A stretch of 35,652 bases of DNA, taken from positions 1-35,652 of the IMG/VR virus record IMGVR_UViG_3300046787_000055, one strand, 5' to 3'. Origin of the DNA: a virus. The notes beneath the pieces were generated by a model, which saw nothing but the letters and a program-made list of their open reading frames with translations, was not told the origin of the DNA and searched no databases. Every line of letters starts with the position of its first letter. Within the stretch, counting starts at the first letter, position 1. Position numbers and translations under genes: made by a program. Of the stretch, positions 1 through 7,850 are shown in pieces.

Positions 1-72
1 TGATTTAGCAGGCATCTCACCCAACACATTCAAAATGAATTGCACTTCGTTTTGGTCAAGGTCTAAATTCAT
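1..72 (-). CDS. 5' fragment of small 46-aa tail-region protein (cut by window edge)
   Basis: Only the first 24 codons are present, starting at the ATG at 72-70 and reading MNLDLDQNEVQFILNVLGEM, AKS. The sequence is base-for-base identical to the start of the complete gene at 35207-35347. The ATG overlaps the TGA of the 101-aa gene as ATGA, so translation is probably coupled. It is cut off by the window edge, not broken by mutation. If the window closes into a circle, this is the same gene as the intact copy at the right end. Function unknown. Confidence 0.6.
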   Translation of the reverse strand, partial: MNLDLDQNEVQFILNVLGEMPAKS

Positions 73-374
73 GCTTGACTCCATGGCAAACCCTGTGCCG
101 TTACTGGTGCTTTCTGCAAAGCGATATTAGCCGCCAGAGCATCTTCTGTTGCTTGTTTATCAACACCATTAGCCCATACCCAACCCAAAACTGTTTCTTG
201 AGTTAGTTGGTCATAAGGTGTATTGACTGTGCCATCTGCCCATGAGCAAGTGGAATAGATGGATGCTGTGTGTTCACCATCTACTGCTGTGGCTTGCCAA
301 TGCGCACAAAAAACATAGCCATTTGCTACTTGATAGTTTGTTTCTGAAATTGTCCAGTTATACGAGATTGACAT
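69..374 (-). CDS. Small tail-region protein, DUF7936-like (copy A)
   Basis: A 101-residue protein with a conserved N-terminal two-thirds (YNWTISETNYQVANGYVF, WQATAVDGEHTASIY) and a C-terminal Ala/Gln-rich helix ending in PWSQA. It resembles the short DUF7936-type proteins found near tail genes in many phages; I recall that match by pattern and have not searched it. It is 91/101 identical to the copy at 35344-35649; nine of the ten differences lie in the last 28 residues. The gene follows the tail fibre and an HNH gene, and its first 17 bases overlap the HNH 3' end. A role in tail assembly or a minor virion protein is inferred only from position. Confidence 0.75.
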   Translation of the reverse strand: MSISYNWTISETNYQVANGYVFCAHWQATAVDGEHTASIYSTCSWADGTVNTPYDQLTQETVLGWVWANGVDKQATEDALAANIALQKAPVTAQGLPWSQA

Positions 375-1035
375 AATTTTCCTTTTTTAAATTCCAAGGT
401 AATGCAGATGTTGCAATAAGAATACCAGTCTGTTTTGGCAAATAAGCATCATCTGTTAATTTATTGTTTTTCTTTGAATTGTCAGACTTGGTTCGCAAAC
501 ACATATTCCAAGGAACATGAAGTCCACAAACTTGCTTACCTTTCAATGGAACAATATGGTCAACAGCTAACACCATCCCAAACATTTCTTTATGTTTTTG
601 CGCTTCTTGATAGTACGCATCAATCCAATCAAAATCATCTTTTGAAAGCCACTTAGGAGTTGCATTTAATTTTGTAGCAATTCTTTTCATTTCAGCAGCA
701 GCTTTCTGTGGCCTGCGCTTTCCATTCATTTTTTGATTAGATTCTTTGACACGTTCTGGAAATTTGTTTCTGTATTTTTCAGCCTGCAAACGATACTTTT
801 CTGGATTTGAAGCATATCTTTCTTTGTAATGATTTGGATTGTTTTCCAATTTTTTGGCAATTGTTCTTTTTTGTATTAACTTTGAACACTCCAAACAAAC
901 ACCATTTGCAGTACATCTATTTGCAATATGACCATTTTTGCATGGGCGACCAGTAAAATATTGAGCCAAGCCTTTACCCATAGCAGTAGCCCGTTCTTGT
1001 GGCTGAAACTGATTTGGATACCTGACTGTAGTCAT
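358..1035 (-). CDS. HNH homing-type endonuclease (225 aa)
   Basis: The N-terminus has a Cys-rich zinc-binding region (CKNGH, then CTANGVCLECSK). A long Lys/Arg-rich linker follows. The C-terminal HNH core reads VDHIVPLKGKQVCGLHVPWN with a trailing KKNNK. The protein shares the VDHI-PL-G--VCGLHVP-N block and overall plan with the endonuclease at 12132-12806, so the two are relatives. It sits between the tail fibre and the 101-aa gene and its stop codon lies inside the start of that gene. The coding sequence is AT-richer than its neighbours, which suits a mobile gene. It is a free-standing homing endonuclease; no intron is evident. Confidence 0.88.
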   Translation of the reverse strand: MTTVRYPNQFQPQERATAMGKGLAQYFTGRPCKNGHIANRCTANGVCLECSKLIQKRTIAKKLENNPNHYKERYASNPEKYRLQAEKYRNKFPERVKESNQKMNGKRRPQKAAAEMKRIATKLNATPKWLSKDDFDWIDAYYQEAQKHKEMFGMVLAVDHIVPLKGKQVCGLHVPWNMCLRTKSDNSKKNNKLTDDAYLPKQTGILIATSALPWNLKKENYVNLV

Positions 1036-1043
1036 ATTAGTCC

Positions 1044-3776
1044 TTAAAGGTTAGCGGCATCAAGTCGTGCCTTGAGTGATTGGATTAGGGCTTGTTGTTC
1101 TTGGATGGCTTTGACCAAAACAGGAATTAAATCCTGACGCACAGATTTGTATGGTTCTTCACCTTCAGGTGCTTCATCTTTCCATTCGTCAATTAGGTCA
1201 GGAAATACTTCTTCAAACTCTTGTGCAATAAAGCCACGAGCATTTTTAATGTTTGCGCCTTTGCCTTCTTTCCAATCATACAAGCGAGGTTTAAGAGCCA
1301 GTACTTCAGCAAGACCAGCATCTAAGTCGCGCACATTCTCTTTGAAACGAATATCAGAAATGGCACTAATTGTGGTGCTTGTGGCAAACACAGTTCCACC
1401 CATACCGACATAGAATCGGAAAGCACTAGCACCAGTTGAATAAACATCAAGAGTTGAGCTGGTATTAACTGTGGATGACCTTGTGCTTCTTACAGCGCCA
1501 TCAGCAAGAAACCTGCCGCCAGTTCCAGATGTTTCATTTGTACTCGTAGTCCCCACCAGCAAGTTACCGCTAGAGTCTATTCTGGCTCGTTCTGTGTCGT
1601 TAGTACCAAAACGCAAAGAGCCTGTGCTGTACTGTTGCATGACACTCATGTCATACGGACTATTATTATCAAAATAGATTTGTCCGTAAGTAGTGCCACC
1701 GCTTGCAAAGTTAATACCAGTTTTAATTGCTCCAGTACCATCAACAGTCAACTGCTTCATTGCAGTACCTGAGTAGGCATGAACTTTTGCAGTAGGGCTT
1801 GTAGTGCCTACACCAAGTTCACCATCGGCATCCAGAGTCATCGCAGTCGTAAAGGAGATAGCGTTTCCTGCTGTGCCTGATGCGGCTAAAAACCAAGCAT
1901 GAGTGCCACTACTCTGATAATAATAAGTAGCAGGGCCATTAGCCTTGTAAGTCCAATCACTACCATAGTAAGCGTTACCAATAATACCGACTTGGTTGGT
2001 ATATCCAAACACTCCACCATAAGAAGATATATCAAAGCCCTTTAAGGTTGCCCAAGCACTTGGAGTAACTCCCAAGCCTAGATTGCCTGATGTATTAAGC
2101 GTCAATTGAGTAGTGCCACCAGTAGTACCAATCAACATTCCGCTTGTAGGGTCAACTTCAATACGCCCAGCGTATGCAGAATCAGCCGCATTTCTAAACG
2201 ACACAGAAGATGCGCCATCACTTGTACGACCAATTAGCCACAAATGATTGCTAGATGCTGTATCTTTAACTACCAACTTTCCTGCCGCAGCAGAAGTAGC
2301 ACCAACAAATAAACTTGTCCCATCAAAGACTAGCGCAGAGCCACTTGTCAGAACCTTTGAACCATTGAGATAGGTTACTCCGTTGGCTGTTCCTCCAGAG
2401 AGGGTTACAGCACCAGAAGCAGAGATGTCTGTCAATCCAGAAATAGCACCTGTATCACTCAAAATACCAACAGAATTCTGAATAATCTTGCCAGTAGTAC
2501 TATCAAAACGAGCCAAAGCATTGTCTGTAGAAGATGCAGGGCCAGTAACATCACCCGATCCACCGCCACCAGAAGCAGCAATCGTGATTGAACCACCACC
2601 ATTGGTAATAGAAATACCAGTACCCGCTGTCAAAGTAGCTTTAGCAAGAGTATTACCTGTTGTGTTACCAATCAACAGTTGACCATCTGTGTAGCTAGTC
2701 TGACCTGTGCCACCATTGGCGACAGGAAGAGTTCCTGTTACGCCTGTAGACAAAGGCAAGCCTGTCAAGTTAGTCGCTGTACCACTTGAAGGAGTACCAA
2801 GCACACCACCATTGACAACAGGAGCACCAGAAGAGCCTGTATTGACCGCCAAAGCTGTAGCCACGCCAGTACCTAAACCAGATACACCTGTAGCAATTGG
2901 AAGACCTGTAGCATTCGTTAAGGTTGCGCTAGAAGGTGTACCCAAAGCAGGTGTCACCAATGTAGGAGAGTTAGCAAAGACTAAAGAGCCTGTGCCAGTT
3001 TCATCTGTTACAGCAGAGATAAGGTTTGCACTTGATGGAGTCGCTAGGAAGGTTGCTACGCCTGTTCCAAGACCTGAAACACCTGTGCTGATAGGCAAGC
3101 CAGTAGCATTGGTCAAAGTGCCGCTAGAGGGCGTTCCAAGGGCGGGAGTGACCAAGGTTGGGCTATTGGCAAACACCAAAGCACCTGAGCCTGTTTCATC
3201 ACTAACAGCAGATGCTAAGTTAGCAGATGAAGGAGTAGCCAAGAAAGAAGCAACACCAGTACCTAAACCACTTACACCAGTAGAGATCGGCAATCCTGTT
3301 GCGTTTGTCAAAGTCGCAGAAGCGGGAGTTCCCAATGCGGGAGTCACCAAAGTAGGACTGTTTGACAGAACAACAGAGCCTGTACCAGTAGATGAAGTTA
3401 CGCCAGTACCACCATTTGCAACAGGCAAAGTACCAGTAATATCAGAAGTAGATAGGCTAACAGCATCCCAAGAAGCGTTAGTGCCATCAGTCTGGAGATA
3501 CTTGTTTGCGTTACCTGTTTGGCTAGGCAAGAGGTTGTTCAAAGCAGCAGTAGCAGTAGAAGCTCCTGTACCGCCATCAGCAATAGCCAAATCTGCAATA
3601 CCAGTAATTGAGCCACCAGTAATATTGGCATTAGAGTTGTCAGTCTTAGTGGCAACAGCAGTCTGAATATTGTTGAACTCGGTGTCAATCTCAGCACCCT
3701 TGACAATCTTTAAAGGATTGCCAGGCGACAAATTGTCTTTACTGGCGAAATTGGTGGTCTTTGTGTAGTTACTCAA
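1044..3776 (-). CDS. Tail fibre / tailspike with C-terminal S74 intramolecular chaperone
   Basis: A 910-residue adhesin-type protein. It has a short virion-attachment N-terminus, then three Gly/Thr/Ser-rich 65-residue repeats (about residues 139-310), a long beta-rich shaft, and a C-terminal Peptidase_S74 domain. The S74 domain has the expected SDIRFKENV start (Ser 807, Lys 812 as the probable self-cleaving dyad), GFIAQEFEEVFPDL, and a terminal helix. In this family the chaperone domain directs trimer folding and is released by autocleavage, and the mature fibre binds the host surface. Translation starts at a TTG codon (3776-3774), with GGAG seven bases upstream; no nearby ATG fits. It lies directly after the tail nozzle gene. 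Confidence 0.92.
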   Translation of the reverse strand: MSNYTKTTNFASKDNLSPGNPLKIVKGAEIDTEFNNIQTAVATKTDNSNANITGGSITGIADLAIADGGTGASTATAALNNLLPSQTGNANKYLQTDGTNASWDAVSLSTSDITGTLPVANGGTGVTSSTGTGSVVLSNSPTLVTPALGTPASATLTNATGLPISTGVSGLGTGVASFLATPSSANLASAVSDETGSGALVFANSPTLVTPALGTPSSGTLTNATGLPISTGVSGLGTGVATFLATPSSANLISAVTDETGTGSLVFANSPTLVTPALGTPSSATLTNATGLPIATGVSGLGTGVATALAVNTGSSGAPVVNGGVLGTPSSGTATNLTGLPLSTGVTGTLPVANGGTGQTSYTDGQLLIGNTTGNTLAKATLTAGTGISITNGGGSITIAASGGGGSGDVTGPASSTDNALARFDSTTGKIIQNSVGILSDTGAISGLTDISASGAVTLSGGTANGVTYLNGSKVLTSGSALVFDGTSLFVGATSAAAGKLVVKDTASSNHLWLIGRTSDGASSVSFRNAADSAYAGRIEVDPTSGMLIGTTGGTTQLTLNTSGNLGLGVTPSAWATLKGFDISSYGGVFGYTNQVGIIGNAYYGSDWTYKANGPATYYYQSSGTHAWFLAASGTAGNAISFTTAMTLDADGELGVGTTSPTAKVHAYSGTAMKQLTVDGTGAIKTGINFASGGTTYGQIYFDNNSPYDMSVMQQYSTGSLRFGTNDTERARIDSSGNLLVGTTSTNETSGTGGRFLADGAVRSTRSSTVNTSSTLDVYSTGASAFRFYVGMGGTVFATSTTISAISDIRFKENVRDLDAGLAEVLALKPRLYDWKEGKGANIKNARGFIAQEFEEVFPDLIDEWKDEAPEGEEPYKSVRQDLIPVLVKAIQEQQALIQSLKARLDAANL
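2847..3362 (-). repeat. Tandem 65-residue repeats inside the tail fibre gene
   Basis: Units begin with NSPTLVTPALGTP at residues 139, 204 and 269, an exact spacing of 65 residues (195 bp); the third unit is partial. Amino-acid sequence is nearly constant between units, but many third codon positions differ. The block is therefore a protein-level repeat rather than a recent DNA duplication. It probably forms repeated segments of the fibre shaft. Confidence 0.85.
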
Positions 3777-3787
3777 GATAATTCTCC

Positions 3788-5332
3788 TTAGCCCATTTTG
3801 CCATCTTTGGCTTGAATTTCAATCTTTTGCAGAGAAAATGAAACATTGTTAATCGTTGTTTCATAACCAGTTTGGACAATCTTTCCCGCACCTGAAGCAT
3901 TGGCAGAAAGAGTCTTGATAGGAACACCACTTGTGTATTCAGCAATGTTGTACTCAGCAGTACCATACTCATAACTTGTCTGAGTAGGAATATAGATATT
4001 CTCGGCTTGATAAGCACCAGAATAGTCAAATCCCCACTTAATCGTTAAGTACTGATTTGAGCCACCAATCACAATGGCGGTCACATTCTTGAGAATCGAA
4101 ATCTGGTTAGGATTTCCCAAGTCAGCATTGTTTGTATAGTAAGCAAAGCGATAAGTGGCATCATCGTCAAGATAGCCGTTGTACTTACCAATGTAGCCAT
4201 TCTTACCAAGATACAAATCACCATTTCTAAGTGATTTCAAACAAGTTGGAGCAATAGAGTCCCACTTAGTGACCCTGAACGATCCATCTTGCAAAGTTTG
4301 CTTAGTATCAAAGCAATAAACTTGGAATGTTGCAGGCAAAACAAGCAGATAGAAGGCTTCTTTTTCTGAGTAAACAGACTTCAAATTAGCCAATGTTTCG
4401 CTTGCCAATGATGAATTCAGGTCAAAACGAACATTCTTAGAGATGTCTCGCAAAGGAGCAGACTTCTCTTGAATAGTCCTCATCAATGAACGAACACCTG
4501 AGTCTGACAAGAACACAACATCAGAGCCAATACTCTGAATGGTATCCCTAGCAATACAGCCAATAGAGCCTACTGTGTCGCTCAGAACAAGAGAAGCGGG
4601 TGTAGAAGCATTTGAGTAAACAAGAATCTGTCGTTTACCAAAGATAAACAAGAAGTCATTGTGAGCAGCCAAGCCCATCACTTCATCAGCACCATTAGGC
4701 CATACACGAGAAACATCCAATGTTCCTGAAGTACCACCACCCCATACATGACCTGCAATCAGATCAGAGAAGCTGATCGTTACCTTGTCACTAGAAGTGT
4801 TAGCAACCCATAAACGACCAAAAGCAGATAAACAGATATTTGCTTGTGGAACAGTAGCTACATAACCAGATTTCTCGGACACTCTACGATAAGTAGTTGT
4901 ACTTATAGCAGGGTCGTAAATCAAAGGGTCATGCCCTGTTTGGAAGAAGTATGCAATGCCATTCAAAGATGCACATTGCCAGTTATTTGCAGTAATGGTA
5001 GGAGCAGTACCGCCACCACCATAGCTCAACTCAGTCACAGCATTAGATGTACCAAGTTTGAATATCTTGCTATTACCAGCGAACAGGACTGTTAAAGTGC
5101 CATCATTCTGAACTAACTCATGGATAACGCCAACATCGTTAGCGCCAAGGTTTCCAGAAGAGGCATTGACTTTTGTCCAACCTTTTCTAGCACCAATACG
5201 ACCATATTGGTCAAGAATGCAGTTTGTAGCAACTAAAGCAAAGCCAGACCCTAAATCTAAGGGCGAATCTTCAGTATTCAGGCCATAGAAGCCTGGTGCT
5301 GAAAGACTGTAACTTTGTAGTGGAGCTGCCAT
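3788..5332 (-). CDS. Tail nozzle / tail tubular protein B-like
   Basis: A 514-residue beta-rich protein beginning MAAPLQSYSLSAPGFYGLNT. The early GLNTEDSPLDL and TNCILDQYGRIGARKGW segments are typical of podoviral tail nozzle (T7 gp12 / BPP-1-type tubular) proteins. Successive blocks such as FAGNSKIFKL, NGIAYFFQTGHDPLIY and FGRLWVAN look like propeller-blade repeats. In these phages the protein forms the hexameric distal nozzle below the adaptor ring. Its start codon shares one base with the stop of the upstream tail tube A gene (TAATG). The tail fibre gene follows directly. Order and length both support the assignment. Confidence 0.82.
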   Translation of the reverse strand: MAAPLQSYSLSAPGFYGLNTEDSPLDLGSGFALVATNCILDQYGRIGARKGWTKVNASSGNLGANDVGVIHELVQNDGTLTVLFAGNSKIFKLGTSNAVTELSYGGGGTAPTITANNWQCASLNGIAYFFQTGHDPLIYDPAISTTTYRRVSEKSGYVATVPQANICLSAFGRLWVANTSSDKVTISFSDLIAGHVWGGGTSGTLDVSRVWPNGADEVMGLAAHNDFLFIFGKRQILVYSNASTPASLVLSDTVGSIGCIARDTIQSIGSDVVFLSDSGVRSLMRTIQEKSAPLRDISKNVRFDLNSSLASETLANLKSVYSEKEAFYLLVLPATFQVYCFDTKQTLQDGSFRVTKWDSIAPTCLKSLRNGDLYLGKNGYIGKYNGYLDDDATYRFAYYTNNADLGNPNQISILKNVTAIVIGGSNQYLTIKWGFDYSGAYQAENIYIPTQTSYEYGTAEYNIAEYTSGVPIKTLSANASGAGKIVQTGYETTINNVSFSLQKIEIQAKDGKMG

Positions 5333-5976
5333 TAGACTGCCTCAAAATTGTCTTCAGGGTAACGAGTGCTTTCCATTGCAATAGCATCAGCAAGCATTCC
5401 TCTGAACAAAGCATAAGCCTCATTAGAGTTAGTTCCACCATCTTCACCACGCTCAATCAAAGCACGAGCATAGGCACTCTGAGTCACCAAATAGTCCAAG
5501 ACTTTGACTGTAGTGCTATCAGAAGAAAGATTAGCTTGAGGGACAATCACATCAAACAAGATTGTGTAAGCGCCATCAGGAATTGGGTACAAATCAATCT
5601 TTGTATCGCCACTAGAATCTACTCCGTTGTAGCAGTATTCAGATGGGATTCCTTGAACAGGAGTTACAAAGTTCAACTTACGATTCATGCTTGTGAAAGG
5701 AACATCACCCATGACAACATTGCTAGTTGTATTAAGAGCATCCATAACACGGAACTTTTGACCAACACCAGTCAAAGAATAAGAATGTGTGCCACCAGTA
5801 GTTGAGATTGTTACTGTTTGTGACAAGCAATTCCAAGTGTATGTGTCTTCGATCTGACGCTTTGCATCATTGACAAACTTGCCAATCAAAGAAGAATATG
5901 TTGTTTCGCCAACAGTAGATACTGTGCTTTCACGCAAGCGAATTAGCACATCGTTAACAAGTTCTAAGTAGGTCAT
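5332..5976 (-). CDS. Tail tubular protein A / head-tail adaptor-like (T7 gp11 type)
   Basis: A 214-residue protein that opens with MTYLELVNDVLIRLRES and then FVNDAKRQIEDTYTWNCL, a helical pattern characteristic of gp11-like adaptor proteins. A beta-rich middle (HSYSLTG, DGAYTILFDVIVPQ) and a C-terminal helix follow. In podoviruses this dodecameric ring joins the portal to the nozzle. It lies immediately before the nozzle gene and overlaps the upstream 111-aa gene by ATGA. The assignment rests on the N-terminal pattern, the length and the gene order. Confidence 0.82.
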   Translation of the reverse strand: MTYLELVNDVLIRLRESTVSTVGETTYSSLIGKFVNDAKRQIEDTYTWNCLSQTVTISTTGGTHSYSLTGVGQKFRVMDALNTTSNVVMGDVPFTSMNRKLNFVTPVQGIPSEYCYNGVDSSGDTKIDLYPIPDGAYTILFDVIVPQANLSSDSTTVKVLDYLVTQSAYARALIERGEDGGTNSNEAYALFRGMLADAIAMESTRYPEDNFEAV

Positions 5977-6308
5977 GTTCTTTGCGCTCCTTGTACTTCA
6001 AATGTACAAATGAAAGTATAAGTGCTTCCTGTTTCTGTTGTTACACGAACTTGATCGCCCTCTTCAAGCACGATATATGCACCACCATCAAACTTTAGAT
6101 ATTCTTTAGCAGTTAAGCTATATTCTTTAAGAATATCGTAAGAAGTTGATGAACTAGAGTCATACCATTGTGCTGTGAAGTGCTTGGTAGAGCCGCTAGC
6201 ATTATGTGCATAAAGAAGATTAAAGAGAGCGTAATATCCAGTCGGTACTGTATAAACAGTAGTCAATGTTGCCGCTGTTGGGCTAATTCCGACTGAAACT
6301 GGTCTCAC
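5973..6308 (-). CDS. Small beta-rich virion-type protein (111 aa)
   Basis: Residues 15-110 are almost entirely alternating hydrophobic/polar beta-strand sequence (TTVYTVPTGYYALFNLLYAHN, KYL-FDGGAYIVLEEGDQVRV). This is the style of phage head-decoration or tail-tip accessory proteins with an Ig- or jelly-roll-like fold. It is linked by ATGA overlaps to the basic 97-aa gene upstream and to tail tube A downstream, which places it in the virion-assembly operon. I do not recognise a named family. Confidence 0.75.
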   Translation of the reverse strand: MRPVSVGISPTAATLTTVYTVPTGYYALFNLLYAHNASGSTKHFTAQWYDSSSSTSYDILKEYSLTAKEYLKFDGGAYIVLEEGDQVRVTTETGSTYTFICTFEVQGAQRT

Positions 6309-6598
6309 TTCTTATTCCTCTTAGAGATCGCTGCGGCTTTTGCTTTAGCGTCTTCCTTGGACGATGCTCCCCAAGCTCTAAGAGAAAGTAAAAGTCGGGT
6401 AGGCTTTCCATCTTTCATCTCAGCGCCAGGCATATTGCCCATTCGTGCTAAAAAGGATGCCCTACGAGGGTTATCTCCCGACTTGACTGGTGCTTTTAAA
6501 TTACCACCTGTTTCTGCATTATACGATGCTCTTCCTTTGGCATTCAAGCCCCCAGAAGCAGATTTTCCTTCTTTTCTTTGCCAAACAGGAGAAGTCAT
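6305..6598 (-). CDS. Basic DUF6321-like phage protein (97 aa)
   Basis: The sequence contains WQRKEGKSASGGLNAKGR, then SGDNPRRASFLARMG and LLSLRAWGASSKEDAKAKA. This order is characteristic of the DUF6321 family of small Lys/Arg-rich phage proteins; I recall the family from pattern and have not searched it. The function is unknown. High positive charge and location among head/tail genes suggest a virion-associated or DNA-contacting role (inference). It is the last of four consecutive basic miniproteins joined by ATGA overlaps. Confidence 0.8.
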   Translation of the reverse strand: MTSPVWQRKEGKSASGGLNAKGRASYNAETGGNLKAPVKSGDNPRRASFLARMGNMPGAEMKDGKPTRLLLSLRAWGASSKEDAKAKAAAISKRNKK

Positions 6599-6741
6599 TT
6601 CTTCTTAGCAGTCTTAGCCGCAGCCTTGAAAGCGGCCTCTGTTGGAGCGCCTTTTGAGCCTACCTTACGCATCTTTTCCTTAGAACCCGCCTTGATGCGT
6701 TCTCGTTTGGCATTGATATTGGCGTAAAGACCCTGTTTCAT
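6595..6741 (-). CDS. Basic miniprotein (48 aa), GLYANINAKRERI type
   Basis: Starts MKQGLYANINAKRERIKAGS and ends in a Lys/Ala-rich tail (KAAAKTAKKK). About a third of the residues are Lys or Arg. The ATG overlaps the upstream stop and the TGA overlaps the downstream start, so it sits in an uninterrupted chain of coupled cistrons. Similar short proteins occur beside portal and head genes in many phages. Function unknown; nucleic-acid binding inside the capsid is a guess from charge. Confidence 0.75.
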   Translation of the reverse strand: MKQGLYANINAKRERIKAGSKEKMRKVGSKGAPTEAAFKAAAKTAKKK

Positions 6742-6902
6742 TTCTTCATCCTTGGCTTAGACATACCTGCTTGCGATAAAGCAATGGCAACCGCCTGTTT
6801 AGGCTTTTTAACCACAGGGCCACCCTTGCCAGAGTGCAGAGTACCTGCTTTGTACTCTCGCATAACCTTAGAGATTTTTGCCTCTGCTTTGGTCTTTTTC
6901 AT
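6738..6902 (-). CDS. Basic miniprotein (54 aa), DUF6496-like
   Basis: The motif VMREYKAGTLHSGKGGPVV followed by KQAVAIALSQAG is typical of DUF6496 (recognised by pattern, not searched). Similar sequences appear in phages and in bacterial genomes. The protein is strongly basic and ends KPRMKK. It is coupled by ATGA overlaps on both sides to other basic miniproteins. Function unknown. Confidence 0.8.
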   Translation of the reverse strand: MKKTKAEAKISKVMREYKAGTLHSGKGGPVVKKPKQAVAIALSQAGMSKPRMKK

Positions 6903-7060
6903 TTGCCACGACCTGATTTCTTCATCATGTTAGTTGCTGTACGACCACCACGAGTAGGCATAGCACGAGGCTTACCAACAGCAATCATAATAGCCAAAGG
7001 AGCAGTCTTCTCCTTCTTCTTAGGCATCTTAGAGCTAGTCATCTTGGTTTTTCCGTACAT
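6899..7060 (-). CDS. Basic miniprotein (53 aa)
   Basis: Starts MYGKTKMTSSKMPKKKEK, has a short hydrophobic stretch (APLAIMIAVGKPRAM), then a basic tail with TRGGRTATNMMKKSGRGK. AAGGAGA lies just upstream of the ATG. The stop overlaps the next start as ATGA. It is the first of four consecutive basic small proteins in the structural operon. No known family recognised; a minor virion or DNA-condensing role is only inferred. Confidence 0.72.
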   Translation of the reverse strand: MYGKTKMTSSKMPKKKEKTAPLAIMIAVGKPRAMPTRGGRTATNMMKKSGRGK

Positions 7061-7069
7061 GATTTCTCC

Positions 7070-7273
7070 TTAACGAATTATCTTGGTTGCAACAAAAGAA
7101 ACAATACCACCCAGTACAGATGCTATTGCCATACCAACAAACATACCGCCTTTAGAACGATTTGCCATCTCTAAAAGGGCTTTAATATCTTCTCGCATAG
7201 CATGAACTTCTGACTGTAGAGCTTCAACTTGGGCTTCTAGTTTGCCAAATTCTCTTGGATCAATCTCAGACAT
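7070..7273 (-). CDS. Coiled-coil plus membrane-anchor miniprotein (67 aa)
   Basis: Residues 8-38 form a heptad-like coiled coil (FGKLEAQVEALQSEVHAMREDIKALLE split by charged residues). Residues 43-65 form one transmembrane segment (GMFVGMAIASVLGGIVSFVA). This architecture resembles XhlA-type hemolysin/holin accessory proteins, but similar proteins also occur as phage structural or membrane factors. It lies between head genes, far from the lysis cassette at 27-28.7 kb, so the lysis label is uncertain. It overlaps the upstream 65-aa gene by 8 bases. Confidence 0.7.
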   Translation of the reverse strand: MSEIDPREFGKLEAQVEALQSEVHAMREDIKALLEMANRSKGGMFVGMAIASVLGGIVSFVATKIIR

Positions 7274-7463
7274 TTGCTACTTTCCTTGGACGCCCCATCT
7301 TCTTGATAGGCTGTGGTTGAGACAATATTAAAGGCTTTTCAAAAGACTCTTTTTGCTCTTCATCAATTCTGACATAACCTGCATGACCCTTCATGCTATC
7401 AATATCATGTTGAAGCGTGAAAGTTACTGTTTGCCCACTTTGTAAGCACTTAAAGGTAGCCAT
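7266..7463 (-). CDS. Hypothetical head-operon protein (65 aa)
   Basis: A short protein with an N-terminal beta-like segment (TFKCLQSGQTVTFTLQHDID) and a Pro/Lys-rich C-terminus ending KKMGRPRKVANV. The GRPRK end resembles an AT-hook-like DNA-contact motif, though it is short. A GGAG Shine-Dalgarno sits upstream of the ATG, just after the hairpin at 7479-7501. That is the first start after the decoration-type gene, so this gene probably depends on readthrough or its own signal. Function unknown. Confidence 0.68.
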   Translation of the reverse strand: MATFKCLQSGQTVTFTLQHDIDSMKGHAGYVRIDEEQKESFEKPLILSQPQPIKKMGRPRKVANV

Positions 7464-7478
7464 AAGAATCTCCGAAGA

Positions 7479-7501
7479 AAAGGGGGTTATTAGCCCCCTT
7501 T
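7479..7501 (-). terminator. Intrinsic terminator after the 107-aa head gene
   Basis: On the minus strand an 8-bp perfect stem (AAAGGGGG with CCCCCTTT) encloses a 7-base loop and is followed by TTTTCTTC. It begins 4 bases past the stop of the 107-aa gene. This is a classic rho-independent shape and should reduce transcription into the tail genes. Confidence 0.75.
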
Positions 7502-7504
7502 AGA

Positions 7505-7828
7505 TTAGACCATGCGAACAATAACAATGTCCATTGTTGCAGAAGCCAAGTCAACAGTAGAACCAGACTCATTCTGAACACGGAACTTGACTGTGTTTGC
7601 AGCAGAAACATAACCTGTAACTGTCAAACCAACCAAGTCTACTGCCAAAGATGAGCAAAGAACCATATCGCCAAGGGCTACGCCTGGTACTGTTACATCG
7701 TCTGTCTCGCCTGCACCATCAACCAATGAACCAGCGTTCAATGTGCAAGTTACTGCCCATGTATCGCTAAAAAGTCCACGAAATTGATCGTTTCCACGAC
7801 GAGTTACAACTGAAGATGCGGTTGCCAT
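7505..7828 (-). CDS. Probable capsid decoration / head-stabilising protein (107 aa)
   Basis: A compact beta-rich protein (WAVTCTLNAGSL, DVTVPGVALGDMVLCSS, VTGYVSAANTVKFRVQNES). The VPG-(V/A)-A-GD pattern and the -ANTVKFRVQN- strand are common in small phage proteins placed directly after the major capsid gene. It is the first gene after the coat gene and lies between two intrinsic terminators, so its expression level can be set separately. An AGGAGG-like Shine-Dalgarno precedes the ATG. Decoration or head-fibre function is inferred from position and fold style. Confidence 0.7.
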   Translation of the reverse strand: MATASSVVTRRGNDQFRGLFSDTWAVTCTLNAGSLVDGAGETDDVTVPGVALGDMVLCSSLAVDLVGLTVTGYVSAANTVKFRVQNESGSTVDLASATMDIVIVRMV

Positions 7829-7850
7829 AATGAATTCCTCCTAAATTAAG

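Larger units (their letters stand above)
1..377. repeat. Left copy of imperfect 377-bp terminal direct repeat
   Basis: This segment aligns without gaps to 35276-35652. I count 46 mismatches, giving about 88% identity. The first 72 bases and the last 74 bases are identical, and the differences lie between them, mostly in the 3' half of the 101-aa gene. It spans the start of the 46-aa gene and all of the 101-aa gene. A circular genome whose contig passes both arms of a strain-variant bubble would produce exactly this picture. A tandem gene duplication broken at the contig ends would also fit. Confidence 0.95.

Noticed and set aside
2707-3666. Long plus-strand open frame (319 aa) opposite the tail fibre
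   Set aside because: It is a shadow of the repetitive Gly/Thr/Pro-coding tail fibre on the other strand; the translation is Pro/Val-rich with no ribosome site or family features.
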